Made by a program: the position numbers and the translations under genes
Notes under the pieces: model-generated
What the model saw: only the letters and a program-made list of their open reading frames with translations
What the model was told of the DNA's origin: nothing
Database searches by the model: none
Shown here: piece by piece, positions 54,405 to 64,000 of the stretch
Position numbering within the stretch: position 1 is the first letter of the stretch
Layout of the letters: the number at the start of each line of letters is the position of its first letter
Source: Aphrocallistes beatrix
Lineage: Eukaryota > Porifera > Hexactinellida > Sceptrulophora > Aphrocallistidae
Direction of reading: 5' to 3'
Assembly: GCA_963281255.1 (NCBI GenBank)
Contig: OY725489.1
Span: 1,054,001 to 1,118,000, forward strand
Length of the DNA stretch: 64,000 bases

Positions 54405-54754
54405 CTGTCGACCGACATTTTTTATAATTAGACATTTCAGTTTTTTCGACTATAACTCAGTCATTTTAGGTGATAGAAGGCTGAAATTTTAATAAAATGT
54501 GTATATTAATATACCTCACATATTATGCAACTTAATTTAAAAATGATGACTCATAACTTTATTATGACGTCATCATTACGCATCAAAAATTTTTTGTTTT
54601 TTTCGTGCGAGATCGAATATACCAGTAGGACAGATGTATTTCGAGATGTTATCTACCTTATAATTAATCAAAGTGACCCCAGGCGCCCGCAGGGCGCTTC
54701 TGGCGGACACAAAGTGTCCGCCAGCCGCGCAGCGCAAGCAAGCGAACGCACTTG
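54405..54754 (+). mobile_element. A-family element, 5'-truncated copy A13
   Basis: Starts at CGACATTTTTTATAATTAGA and ends CGAACGCACTTG|T with the hairpin GGCGGACACAAAGTGTCCGCC-type retained. Subtype as A1 and A2. Confidence 0.75.
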
Positions 54755-54819
54755 TTTAGAGTAAGATACAATTTATCATTTTGATATAACCGAAAGTCAA
54801 TGTGTACGCACTTGTATAT

Positions 54820-55295
54820 AACCTAAATCGTTAATTAATTTAGTTCTGTAAAAATATAATTGAATTCACATCATTAATACCAAGACACTAATTGAATTCG
54901 AGAAATATCTTGTAGGAAATGTTTAGCCGGACCGGCCATAAATATTGGCACGGCCATGGCCATGGCCAGACAAATATTTCGGCTAGTTCGGTCAAATATA
55001 TTAGTTCTGCTTGACCGGACCAAATTGACAGTCAAAAAATGGTTGGAAATCAAAAATCCATGGGTTTTCATCATAGAAAGTTTGATGAGGTGAATATTGA
55101 TTCATAACTGGAGACTAGCTTTAAACGGTTGACCTGTTTTTTTTGGTGTAGATTCCGAATATCGTATTTTCGAAACTATATGCTGAATATTTTGTTTGTT
55201 TTTGTTTCAATATATACATAATTAAACAAATTTCGAAATGGATCATTGGAAGTAATCAATATTATGCGCCTGTAGGGAGCTACTGAAATATTTGA
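54820..55295. repeat. B repeat
   Basis: Copy of the ~500 bp B module (CGTTAATTAATTTAGTTCTG ... GGATCATTGGAAGTAATCAA), also at 47143-47640 and, shortened, 61785-62215. It contains ATTCCGAATATCGTATTTTC and AAACGGTTGACC, distantly matching the tandem units of the 10739-11809 element in reverse. Confidence 0.7.
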
Positions 55296-56020
55296 TATGT
55301 TACGAAAATTTTGGTCCGGGGGACCAATTTTTTCATGGAAAATTGGTCCTCCCCTGAAAATTGGTCCGGGGGACCATTTCTTTCAGGGAAAATTGGTCCG
55401 GGGAGACCATTTTTTTCAGGGAAAATTGGTCCGGGAGGACCATTTTTTTCAGAGAATATTGGTCCGGGGACCATTTTTTGAGGAAAAATTGTCCGGGAGA
55501 CTAATTTTTCAGGAAAATTGGTCCGGGAGACTAATTCTTTCATGGAAAATTAGATTCTATCAATCATTTGACATCCTCGATTTTTTCATACTTTTCAATT
55601 GTCGAACAACCAAGCTGTTTGACCCCGGACTGACAATTCAAATTTTAGTATTCAATACATATTTAGCTAATCTCTAATCTAAGAAAGTGTATTTTATTTC
55701 TTCTGCTCTCTCTAAAATCTGAACTCTCTTCCTATTGAGCGCCCACCTATTCCAACTATAATAACTAGACATAAAACCGCTACCGCAGCGCCACTAGGAT
55801 TTGGCCATCCTTTCCAAATTGTTCTGGAATGGTGATGCATTTTTCATGGAAATATTGATTAGGGCGGACCAAAATTCTTTATGGAAAATTGGTCCCCCGG
55901 ACCAAAATTCTATGAAAAAATTGGTCCCCCGGACCAAAATTCCATGAAAAAAATGGTCCCCCCGGACCAAAATTCCATGGAAAATTGGTCCATAGTAGGA
56001 CCAAAATTTTCAGGGGTGGA
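55296..56020. repeat. element bounded by two opposed GGTCC palindrome arrays
   Basis: 55307-55550: about seven units of ~33 bp, GAAAATTGGTCCGGGAGGAC then CATTTTTTTCAGG. 55860-56015: complementary-type units GGTCCCCCGGACCAAAATTC. The middle 55560-55850 is non-repetitive. The whole can fold on itself at two scales. Confidence 0.7.
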
Positions 56021-57089
56021 CCTCAACATTGTTTTGGCACCATTGGAGATTATATAACACAAAGATTTAGAAGAATGGCCTGATAAAATCCAAACAAAAT
56101 AGCTCTATATGGGAGTTCATTTATAAAATGCTTTGGAAAACACCTGTTTGATATCAGATATTTAGCGATCACAGGATCAGAAATAAAATTCTGGTCGTTT
56201 CAAAAAAAAATTTTGTTCGGATCCGACCATTTGTTCGTGATATATCGCTTACTATAGGTAAGGTTTGGGCATAATATCTCTCTATTTTCCCGAAAGAGGC
56301 CGATGTCATATCTTAAAAACTATTGAAGATATATAATCTATTATATTCTTAAATAAAAGGATATATGCGAAAATATATAGGTTCCTCAAACATTCCTTTG
56401 TCAAAAAAGAAATATTTCTCGACTTATCATTGATTTAATTGTAATACAAATTCTATAGAGAACTTTGAATATATTAGAAAATGGCGAATCTAATCATTAA
56501 ATATGTATCCAAATGTGGCTATTATGCTAAATAATGAATACAATTGTCGTTAATAATGTGTACAGAAAAATTGGAGAACTTTTGATAATTATTTTGAAAG
56601 TTCTGGCCAGATTCGGTCAAAAACCCCCATTTAGGGTCCAAAAAGAGATATCTCTCTATCTCTGTAAATATAAGCCCAAATTCTTAGTACTCACTTCCTA
56701 ATATACATACTTTATATGAGGGTACATATATGATTCATTGATAACAATTGCACTACATCCTATGGAATGTAAGTTTTAGATTTTTGTCATATGATGACGT
56801 AGCATTTTTCGAAAATCCTAACTTGGAAATTAAAAGTCGTAGACTTTCGCTCTAACTTCCTAATATACTTTTTGGAAGCTTTTTATTCATTATAAACTGA
56901 TAGATTATACTTCGTAGTGCTAGGAATATGAATTATTATTCACAATTATCTCAAAATATTTGGGGTTAAGGGCCTCAAGGAAATTTGTGGATTTTCAGGG
57001 TGCTCTTGCTACTTTATGTGAATATTTGGTTCGAATATACCTAAATCAGCAGTATATATGCGAATAAATGTCTGTGAATGCTCTTGTTC
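56021..57089. other. interval upstream of transporter 4
   Basis: Unique AT-rich sequence, no gene, no repeat shared with the window. 'CTAACTTCCTAATATAC'-like phrases occur twice (56690 and 56860). Confidence 0.4.
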
Positions 57090-57257
57090 ATTTAAAAGAG
57101 ATATCATATCAGGCTGCTAATTTATTGAAGTATCTTGTTGAACTCTATAGTCTCACAGCCCATTTCTGAACAAAATGAAAATATCTATAGGCACAAAGAA
57201 TTCTCACTATAAATCATTTGGTTAAGTGCTATACGAAAAAATAGAAAATAGGGTGGA
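57090..57257 (+). promoter_or_regulatory. conserved upstream block of transporter 4
   Basis: Same ~170 bp block as before copies 1 and 2 (ATATCAGGCTGCTAATTTAT...CTCACAGCCCATTTCTGAAC...ATCTATAGGCACAAAG), with a small deletion around the 'gtcgtcacaatag' segment. Confidence 0.5.
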
Positions 57258-58916
57258 ATGGCTGCTTCTAACACTCTACGTGACAGAACATTAGCACCTC
57301 ATCAGTTCAATGCCGTCATTGGTTACTTCTACAACTTGAACTACATCATGGGGACAGGATTTCTTGGGATACCATTCACATTTTATCATGCTGGGATACT
57401 TCCTAGCATTGCTTCACTGACAATACTATCCGTGTGCGGGTGCATCACTGCTTTGTGGATGTTGGAGATTCTAGCAAGAGCTCAAGTTCTGCACAAGCTA
57501 CGATCAGGGAATGAAGGAGAAGACTTATTGAATGACGATTCAGAGAATAACACTGCCATCCAAGAAAAGATCTATTTCATCTCAACAAAGCGAAAGTTCG
57601 AAATGACAGAACTATGTGAGATTATGTTCGGTAAGGCTGCTAAAATTATCTTCGGTATCTATTTGATAATTTCTTCGTGCCTATGGGGTTCAGTAGCAGT
57701 GGTGGGGACCTCATGGTCTACAAACATACCAGTGAATACATCGGGGATTGCACAGTGTCATGAGAGAGACTTCACCATGCAGTACTTCCCTGCGGACATG
57801 CGTTGCTATCACTGGTATCAGGTTTGTGTCTCTGTGTTCGGAGTTATAGTCGTATCCCTTTCTCTGTTGGAATTGAACGAGCAGAAATACATTCAGGCGA
57901 TGTTTTCCATTTTAAGATTCATTGCAGCCTTTTCAATCATTTTATTTTCAACTTACATCGTTATCCATAATGGTCTGAATTCGAACACTACTCTCCCCCT
58001 TGAACTCAAATACACAAATGCCACAAGCACACAACTGTTGTCAAAGTTTAATGTAAAGTGGTGGTTGGTGACCATCCCTGTTCTAGTGTATGCACAAGAT
58101 CTAAACCAAGGCATCCCCACATTTACGCACCCTGTAATACCCAAGAAACATTTGAAAGCTATGCTAATCGCGACTTTTATCACTACATGGAGCTTCTACA
58201 CACTTATAGGTATTCTAGTGTCATTCGCATTTCTCAGTCTCACCAATGAGAACGCTGTTCTAGATTGGAATTACTTCACAGGAACGAACAGCAATATTGC
58301 AGTGAGAATCATCTCCTACTTCATAATCATTTTTCCCTCACTAGACACGATTTCTTCTTATCCGATAGGAGTAATCTCCACAGCTAATAATGTATATTCA
58401 GTGCTGATGTGCCGTGACACGTCTGAAGCTATGAAAACGTGGAAGGATCGCATCGGAAAAATATTGATTCGATTCCTTATCGCAGTTGCTCCCTTGATTG
58501 GTGCTATTTTCATATCAAATTTGCTGACAATACTTAATTTCGCAGGACTATTTGCATTTATCACAATGTTCTTATTCCCCATTTTGTTTCAGTTCCAATC
58601 GAAACGCCTCTGTGTTCAGAAATTAGAAAATAGCGGGGATGTATCAACAATATTTGAACACTTCACACCTCATGATGTGAGTATCGGAACAGAGAGTCAT
58701 ATTTCAGATCAACCAGTGTCTCCTCGACACTACGAAACGCCTCTGCTTCGAAGGACAGCTTTTAAGAACCAATTCCTCCAATTCCTATTCTACGTAGAAG
58801 CCAGAACTCCTTATTCCGGTTGGTACTCGAGTAATCTAGTTCTTATCATTGTTAGTTTTGTGGCATTGATTTGCATCGGTCTTGCAATCATAAGTGTTAT
58901 TTTTTCTTATATGTAG
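57258..58916 (+). CDS. TMEM104-like amino-acid transporter 4
   Basis: Intact 552-residue intronless frame, same architecture as copies 1 and 2 (first-helix GTGFLGIPFTFYHAG; FEMTELCEIMFG; NEQKYIQAMFSILRF; PKKHLKAMLIATF). Changes include QDLNQGIPTFTHPVIPKK for QALHQGIPSFTHPVMPKK in copy 1 and SHISDQPVSPRHYETPLLRR in the cytosolic-looking C-terminal loop. Upstream block and 3' flank agree with copy 2, so these two are likely the closest pair. The stop is followed after ~365 bp by an inverted, damaged tail of 7TM gene 5, the mirror of the 7TM-5/transporter-1 arrangement at 36-39 kb. Confidence 0.87.
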   Translation: MAASNTLRDRTLAPHQFNAVIGYFYNLNYIMGTGFLGIPFTFYHAGILPSIASLTILSVCGCITALWMLEILARAQVLHKLRSGNEGEDLLNDDSENNTAIQEKIYFISTKRKFEMTELCEIMFGKAAKIIFGIYLIISSCLWGSVAVVGTSWSTNIPVNTSGIAQCHERDFTMQYFPADMRCYHWYQVCVSVFGVIVVSLSLLELNEQKYIQAMFSILRFIAAFSIILFSTYIVIHNGLNSNTTLPLELKYTNATSTQLLSKFNVKWWLVTIPVLVYAQDLNQGIPTFTHPVIPKKHLKAMLIATFITTWSFYTLIGILVSFAFLSLTNENAVLDWNYFTGTNSNIAVRIISYFIIIFPSLDTISSYPIGVISTANNVYSVLMCRDTSEAMKTWKDRIGKILIRFLIAVAPLIGAIFISNLLTILNFAGLFAFITMFLFPILFQFQSKRLCVQKLENSGDVSTIFEHFTPHDVSIGTESHISDQPVSPRHYETPLLRRTAFKNQFLQFLFYVEARTPYSGWYSSNLVLIIVSFVALICIGLAIISVIFSYM

Positions 58917-59281
58917 AAAGTAAGATGTTTATTTTGTGTTTTTTGTAGATTATTTACTAAATCTTGAGTGCTGACCAAATAGGGAAGGCACTTAATATAA
59001 TTGTATTGGTTATATAAATAGTACATTAGTCATTAAATATGATCAATTCATAGAGTAAAATAATGTTAAAATATCATGTGATGGGATATTCTAAAAATGA
59101 ATAGGTTTTCAATAGGTTGTAACAGAGCAAGATGAGGAAGCAAGGGAAAAATCTGGGTATAGGTTGTAGTTTTAAGCTAGAATCATGCAGACAATCTAAT
59201 TAAATATCCTTATTTTTGAATCAGAAGCATCCTCAGAATTGTATTAGTCTAGCGCATATCATTGTTATAAGAGTTATCTTC
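58917..59281. other. 3' flank of transporter 4
   Basis: Matches the flank of copy 2 throughout and of copy 1 in part. About 190 bp present here and in copy 2 is absent from copy 1's flank. Confidence 0.6.
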
Positions 59282-59640
59282 AGTTCACAAAATGGTTGGC
59301 ATACACATTATAGCATAAGTACATACAGGCACTGAAAGTAATAATTACCGCAGAAGTTATCTATGATTTTCCAATAATGGAGAAGTTAGTGCATCAGCGA
59401 CATGGTATCTATAACGAACCCGTTTGCATTAGGAAATGAAGAATTTGCAAAATCATTGCCATATTCAGACCAGTCAGTCCCAAAGAGCAGAGTGCATTTA
59501 TTAAATGAATGAGGATGAATGAAATCAGCTGGTACTCGAGCAGTATGTGCTGTACCTCATTCTCATTGAAACTGAACTTGGGGATGTGGTACTAACACGG
59601 ATTGGATTAAGGAGCACTGTCTCCACTACACTGTATGGAA
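59282..59640 (-). pseudogene. C-terminal fragment of 7TM gene 5
   Basis: Inverted copy of 36950-37295. Minus-strand pieces include PYSVVETVLLNP, then a 5-nt insertion shifts the frame before the region corresponding to HIPKISFNENEVQHILLEYQ. Small indels also lie in helix 7. The 5' side is cut exactly where a LINE 3' end joins (CCATACAGTGTAGTGG). Confidence 0.85.
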
Positions 59641-61102
59641 TAATAATATTATAATAATATACATTTATATAGCGCAGATTCCATATTAATATGTTCAAAT
59701 GCGCTGTACAATTCAATTCAATAAAAGTGTGTTATGCATGTAAGTATGTATATGCATTGAAATTAATTTAAGTGGATGTGTCGTGCGCGATACGGAAAAG
59801 ATGAGTTTTCAAGAGTTTTTTGAAGAGAAGAAGTGAGGGGGGATTTCGAATGCTTGGAGGCAGAAGATTCCACTCAACAGGCGCGCAGCTAAAGTGAATG
59901 CACGATCACCCAGAGTTTTGGAAGATTTGATAGTAGGATGCTCAAGGAGGATGGCGTTGGATGATCGTAGAGTACGATTGGATGACTTAACCTGTATGAG
60001 CTGGATGATATAGTCCGAGCAAGAGAATGGATGGCTTTGTAAGTTATGAGGAGGATTTTGAAGAGGATACGATGTTTAACAGGCAGCCAGTGGAGGTTAA
60101 TAAGAAGAGGAGATGACGAAAAGGTACGAGAGACATTGTAGATAAGCCTGGCTGCACTGTTCTGGACTCGCTGGAGTCGAGCTAAGAGGGATGAGGGGAA
60201 ACCATACAAGAGCCTGTTACAATAATCAAGACGAGATGTGATGAGAGAATTAACAAGAGTTTCACAGACTTCCCTAGAGAGATACTTTCTAACACGCCGG
60301 ATGTTATAGATGTAGTAGAAGCAGGAGGAGGCAACTTTGCTGACCTGAGTAGACATTGAGAGGGTATTGTCGAGCCAAGTTCCAAGATTCCGTACTTCTT
60401 TGGAAGAAGAGATTCTCGACTCACCAACAGAGATGCTATCAGTTTGAACCTTAGATAGTTGTTGACGAGTCCCTATTATAAGGAACTCAGTCTTGGTGTT
60501 GATAAGCAACTTGTTGGTGAGGAGCCAGGAACGGATCGCGGAGATGCAAGATTGGATGGCGGAGAAAGCAGATTCTTCAGAAGAGATGGAACCGGGTTTA
60601 AAAGAAAGATAGACCTGAGTATCGTCGGCATAGCAGTGCATGTCGGGGAGGTGGGACCTAATGAGGTCGAATAGAGGACTAGTATAGAGGCTAAAGAGAA
60701 GCGGACCAAGACAAGAACCCTGAGGAACTCCGTGTTGGACCGGGATATTGGAGGAATTATAACCCTTAATCGAGACGAATTGAGTCCTACAAGAGAGGTA
60801 AGATTCAAACCAAGATAGAGAAGAGCCGCAAATGCCGAAATGAGACTGGAGACGATTAAGTAAGATGGTATGGTCGACGGTGTCGAAGGCTGAGCTAAGA
60901 TCAAGAAGAACCAGAAGAGATACATGTTGGCGATTCATGCTGAGGAGGATGTCGTTTGTGACCTTCAGGAGCGCAGTCTCCGTACTGTGGTGTTTACGAT
61001 AGGCAGACTGCGTCCCGGGGAAGAGATGATGTAATGTAAGATGATTCACGACCTGGATGGAAGCGGCCCTCTCAGTGATCTTAGAAATGAGTAATTGATA
61101 TA
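59641..61102 (-). mobile_element. 5'-truncated L2/CR1-type non-LTR retrotransposon
   Basis: The minus-strand frame (RT part ~61100-59889) carries reverse-transcriptase blocks in order: LISKITERAA, GTQSAYRKHHSTETALLKV, LLVLLDLSSAFDTVDHTILL, HGVPQGSCLGPLLFSLYTSP, CYADDTQVYLSF (the YADD catalytic motif), then ARLIYNVSRTF and LHWLPVKHRILFKILLITYK. A frameshift near 59930 separates the end block, SSKTLGDRAFTLAARL. No endonuclease domain: the 5' part is missing. The 3' tail has TATATAAATGTATATTATTA after a GCGCT...AGCGC hairpin, as in L2-type elements. The ~35 codons upstream of the RT belong to the neighbouring repeat. Confidence 0.9.
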
Positions 61103-61104
61103 TA

Positions 61105-62350
61105 AACTCGCATCGTACACTTGCGTAGCAGCATTGCCTACTTAATACACGACCGTGTATGCCACCGAGAAGGCCTGAAAAATAGAAGGCCAGTTTTAAC
61201 ACAGTCAAAATTTAACTAGTCCGATAAATCAAAAACCGTATACGATATACCTTTGAAATGTATTATTACCATATACGAATATCATATCAGAGTATCCAAT
61301 TCAGCTGTTAAACATTTGCTATGCCATCATGTGATTGTGCAATAGCCTCTTTTTAGAGCGAAAAACTCTTCTAGCTCATTTAAAACATCATTATCTGCAT
61401 TTCTAATGCTTGGTTTTTAATAGAACGACAATAGGAAGACTTTAATCTGAAAAGTCGGAATTTTAATTGGAATGGTTATACATCAGAGTTGCCGTGAGTA
61501 TGGGAATATTCATGGGGATTCCCATTCCCATGGGATGGGAGAATTTTTTTTCCAGTGGGAATCCCTATACGAATCTCCATGGGAATCTTGTAGGAATACT
61601 CATAGGAATCCCACAAGATTCCTATGGGAATGGGTTGGGAATGGGAACTGAAATTCCACTCCCACGGAAACCGTGCTAATTTCCGGGACGGGATGAGACC
61701 GTCCTGGAAAATCTAGACACCTATTTCCGGGACGGGACGGGATCCCGTCCCGGAAAATTAGGCATGCCCCTCTGAGCCCTATATAACTTAAATCGTTAAT
61801 TAATTTCTGTAAAAATAAAATTAAATTCACATCATTAATACCAACACACTAACTTAATTTGAAAAATATCTTACAGTAAGATCAAATATATTAGTTCAGC
61901 TTTGATCGGACCAAATTGACTAGTCAAAAATTGTTTGGAAGTCAAAAATCCATGGGTTTTCATCATAGAAAGTTTGATGATGTGAATATTGATTCACTCG
62001 AGACTAGCTTTAAACGATTGACTTGGGTTTTTTGGGGTGTAGATTATGAATATCGTATTTTCGAAACTATATATTAAATATTTGTTTGTTAATGTTTCAA
62101 TATATACATAAATTAAACAAATTTCGAAATGGATCAGTGGAAGTAATCAATATCACGCCGGTAGGGAGTCACTAAAATATTTGATACCTTCAGGTTTTCC
62201 GCAGAGTGACACTTCGTAGCCAGTGCGGGCGTGAAACGTTGTTAACCCTGCTACCATGGCCTACTTAATACACGACCATATATGTTACCGAGAAGGCTTG
62301 AAAATAGAAGACCAGTTTTAACACAGCCAAAATTTAATTATACCGATAAA
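61105..62350. repeat. composite repeat block, copy 2
   Basis: Same module order as 46436-47690: GTAGCAG|CATTGCCTACTTAATACAC, body, GGGATTCCCATTCCCATGGG units (61475-61673), CCGGGAC foldback (61674-61772), shortened B repeat (61785-62215), 'CCAGTGCGGGCGTGAAACG' and CTGCTAC|CATGGCCTACTTAATACAC. The B part lacks the segment with GGCCATAAATATTGGC. Confidence 0.75.
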
Positions 62351-62717
62351 TCAAAGTTCCCTTGAAAGCATTTGGGATTTTTCTATTTATAGTAGTAACC
62401 CCAAACTTGTATGGCTTCCCTATTGAAAATGGCTTAAACCAGAAATGACACAACACATTCCTGTGGCAAGCGTGAGTTTTAATTAAACGACCTCTGAAAA
62501 TCACCAAATTTGTCACAAATATACCTTTTGCGCAACCATATGGTGACTAATCTAAATTTTAACAACAGATATGGATACTTTGACACCATATTTATATATG
62601 CTAGTAATACATTCCTAAGCTCTATTGTGCATTGTTAATGATTTAAGGCAGCTCATGTATTAGTTCAACCATCTTCTATCGCATCCCTAGTCAAGTTACT
62701 CTTGAGGCCTTATATAC
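62351..62717. mobile_element. remnant of a C7-family right half
   Basis: 62480-62717 matches 2280-2540 in copy 1 (e.g. GACCTCTGAAAATCACCAAA, TTAAGGCAGCTCATGTATTA) and ends CTTATATACAGTAGGC. Its last bases, TATG, appear again at 63798 after the next element, which inserted into its terminus. 62351-62479 is unassigned. Confidence 0.7.
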
Positions 62718-62724
62718 AGTAGGC

Positions 62725-63790
62725 CATAGCCTACTCTAATAATGCCTCACAGTAAAATAACCAAGGATGCGGTAATAGCCGAATGGATTAATACACGATT
62801 AGCCTAAAATCGTTAATCATGTAGGATAGGCATTAAGAATGTATTACGAGCATATATAAACATGGTATCAAAGTACATATATCCGTTGTCAAAATTTCGA
62901 TTAGTCATCATATCATTGCGCAACAGGTCATTATATGGAGGATTTTGGCAATTTTTAAAGTTGTTTTAAGCCTACTTCTAAATGTTATTAAGGTATAATT
63001 TTTGTTTAGAACTAAGATTAGTACGAGTTGATCTGAAAAATTTAGAATTTTTCAGTGGAATGTTGTTACATTCCTGCGTTGCTATGGTAAAGCATTTTGA
63101 TCAGTTTGAGCCATATCCTGCAAACTGTAAGAACTAGGTCTTCAAATTTGATCGTATTTGATAAGCAATTGGCTACTTCCTATTAGGTAATAATACAAAT
63201 TTGACTTCTAAATTCACAGACTACAGAGTTATGCGACAATTTAGTGCTTTGGTCACATTCTTAAAATCAACCCATAACTCAAAACTCGTTGAATTTAGAA
63301 GTTAAAGTTGTATTATCACCTAATAGGAAGTAGTCCATTGCCTATCAAACACGATCAAATTTGGAGCTCTAATCATTACAGTTTGCATGAAATGGCCCAA
63401 ACTGACCAAAATGCTTGACCATAGCAACGTAGGAATGTAACAACATTCCATTGAAAATTTCTAAATTTTTCAAATCATCTTGTACTAATCTTGGTTCTAC
63501 ACAAAAATCACACCTTAATAGCATTTAGAAATAGGGTTAAAACAGCTTAGAAAATCGCTAAAATTGTCCTTAGAATGACCTGTTGCGGAATGATATGATG
63601 ACTAATCGAAATTTTTCCAACGGATATATGTACTTTGATACCATGTTTATATATGCTGGTAATACTTTCTTAATGCCTATTCTGCATGGTTAACGATTTT
63701 AGGTTAATCATGTATTAATCCATTCGGCTATTACTCATCCCTAGTCCATGATTTTCAGTCTACTGTGAGGCATTATTAGAGTAGGCTATG
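62725..63790. mobile_element. palindromic C7-family element, copy 4 (self-nested)
   Basis: Starts CATAGCCTACTCTAATAATG and ends CATTATTAGAGTAGGCTATG. AGTAGGC flanks both sides (62718-62724 and 63791-63797). 1066 bp, arms pairing over nearly their whole length, non-coding. Confidence 0.85.
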
Positions 63791-63802
63791 AGTAGGCTAT
63801 GT

Positions 63803-64000
63803 GATGCTATATAAATGATCAATTACTCCCTGGATGCCTCAGAATGTTTAATTATTTCCAGTCTCTTAACTATTATACGTAGTTTCGCAGGAGAGAAGAT
63901 AATGCCGGCCATCACGATTATTTTAGAAGTTAGCCTACTTAGAATATTAAGAAAATTTACAAATTTGGTTAAATATTCTAGAATATATTTGTTTATATCA
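63803..64000. other. transporter 3'-flank duplicate running off the window
   Basis: Matches 48700-48905, the 3' flank of the third transporter copy, in the same orientation, and is complementary to ~46180-46395. It contains an open frame from 63815 (MINYSLDASECLIISSLLTI) that matches the 87-codon frame at 46127-46390. By analogy a transporter 3' end on the minus strand should begin about 0.5 kb beyond the right edge. Confidence 0.6.

Noticed and set aside
55307-55550. Regular ~33 bp palindromic units resembling a CRISPR array
   Set aside because: Units are contiguous with no unique spacers, vary in length, recur in both orientations, and the context is animal DNA.

Overview
The window is animal-type nuclear DNA. 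It is AT-rich, its genes have long intronless reading frames, the spacing between genes is large, and roughly half of the sequence is transposon-derived. The gene content fits an early-branching metazoan: an HNK-1-type carbohydrate sulfotransferase, TMEM104-like amino-acid transporters, NHL-type propeller proteins, and a private family of seven-helix membrane proteins. A sponge is the most plausible source, but nothing in the window proves the taxon.

Layout. 0-12 kb: two intact NHL-like propeller genes (3109-3954 and 6758-7609, both +) and a third copy shredded by insertions (9686-11877), embedded in mariner, Helitron-like and palindromic elements. 12-20 kb: two members (12431-13603 and 18811-19977, both -) of a seven-transmembrane (7TM) family, separated by a 1.3 kb palindrome and nested elements. 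21-25 kb: a nested TIR element, the sulfotransferase (23177-24421, -) and a foldback element. 26.7-30.6 kb: one 1291-codon Gly-rich protein gene (+). 31-37 kb: three more 7TM genes (31046-32194, -; 34509-35661, +, frameshifted; 36095-37219, +). 37.5-59 kb: four copies of a TMEM104-like transporter (37483-39141 -, 40932-42590 +, a broken copy at 49366-51824 -, and 57258-58916 +), with fragments of 7TM genes still attached to some copies. 59.6-64 kb: a 5'-truncated L2/CR1-type LINE, a duplicated composite repeat block, a 7-bp-TSD element, and at the right edge the downstream flank of a probable further transporter copy.

How it fits together. The right half looks like repeated inverted segmental duplication of a unit [7TM-4, 7TM-5, transporter]. 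Transporters 1 and 2 form a head-to-head palindrome. Transporter 4 carries a broken 7TM-5 tail. A 7TM-4 tail is joined to a transporter tail at 45647. The 7TM family shows N-terminal sequons, positive-inside loops and conserved cysteines in predicted outside loops. That is a GPCR-like topology without DRY or NPxxY motifs, and it is the best candidate here for an undescribed protein family.

Mobile DNA. One ~560 bp family (called A here) has the signature of a non-autonomous Helitron. It starts with TC, ends with CTTG after GC-rich hairpins, and sits between A and T with no target duplication. A paralogous empty site inside the window supports this. A second family, with CATRGCCTACT termini, makes 7-bp target duplications in four separate copies.
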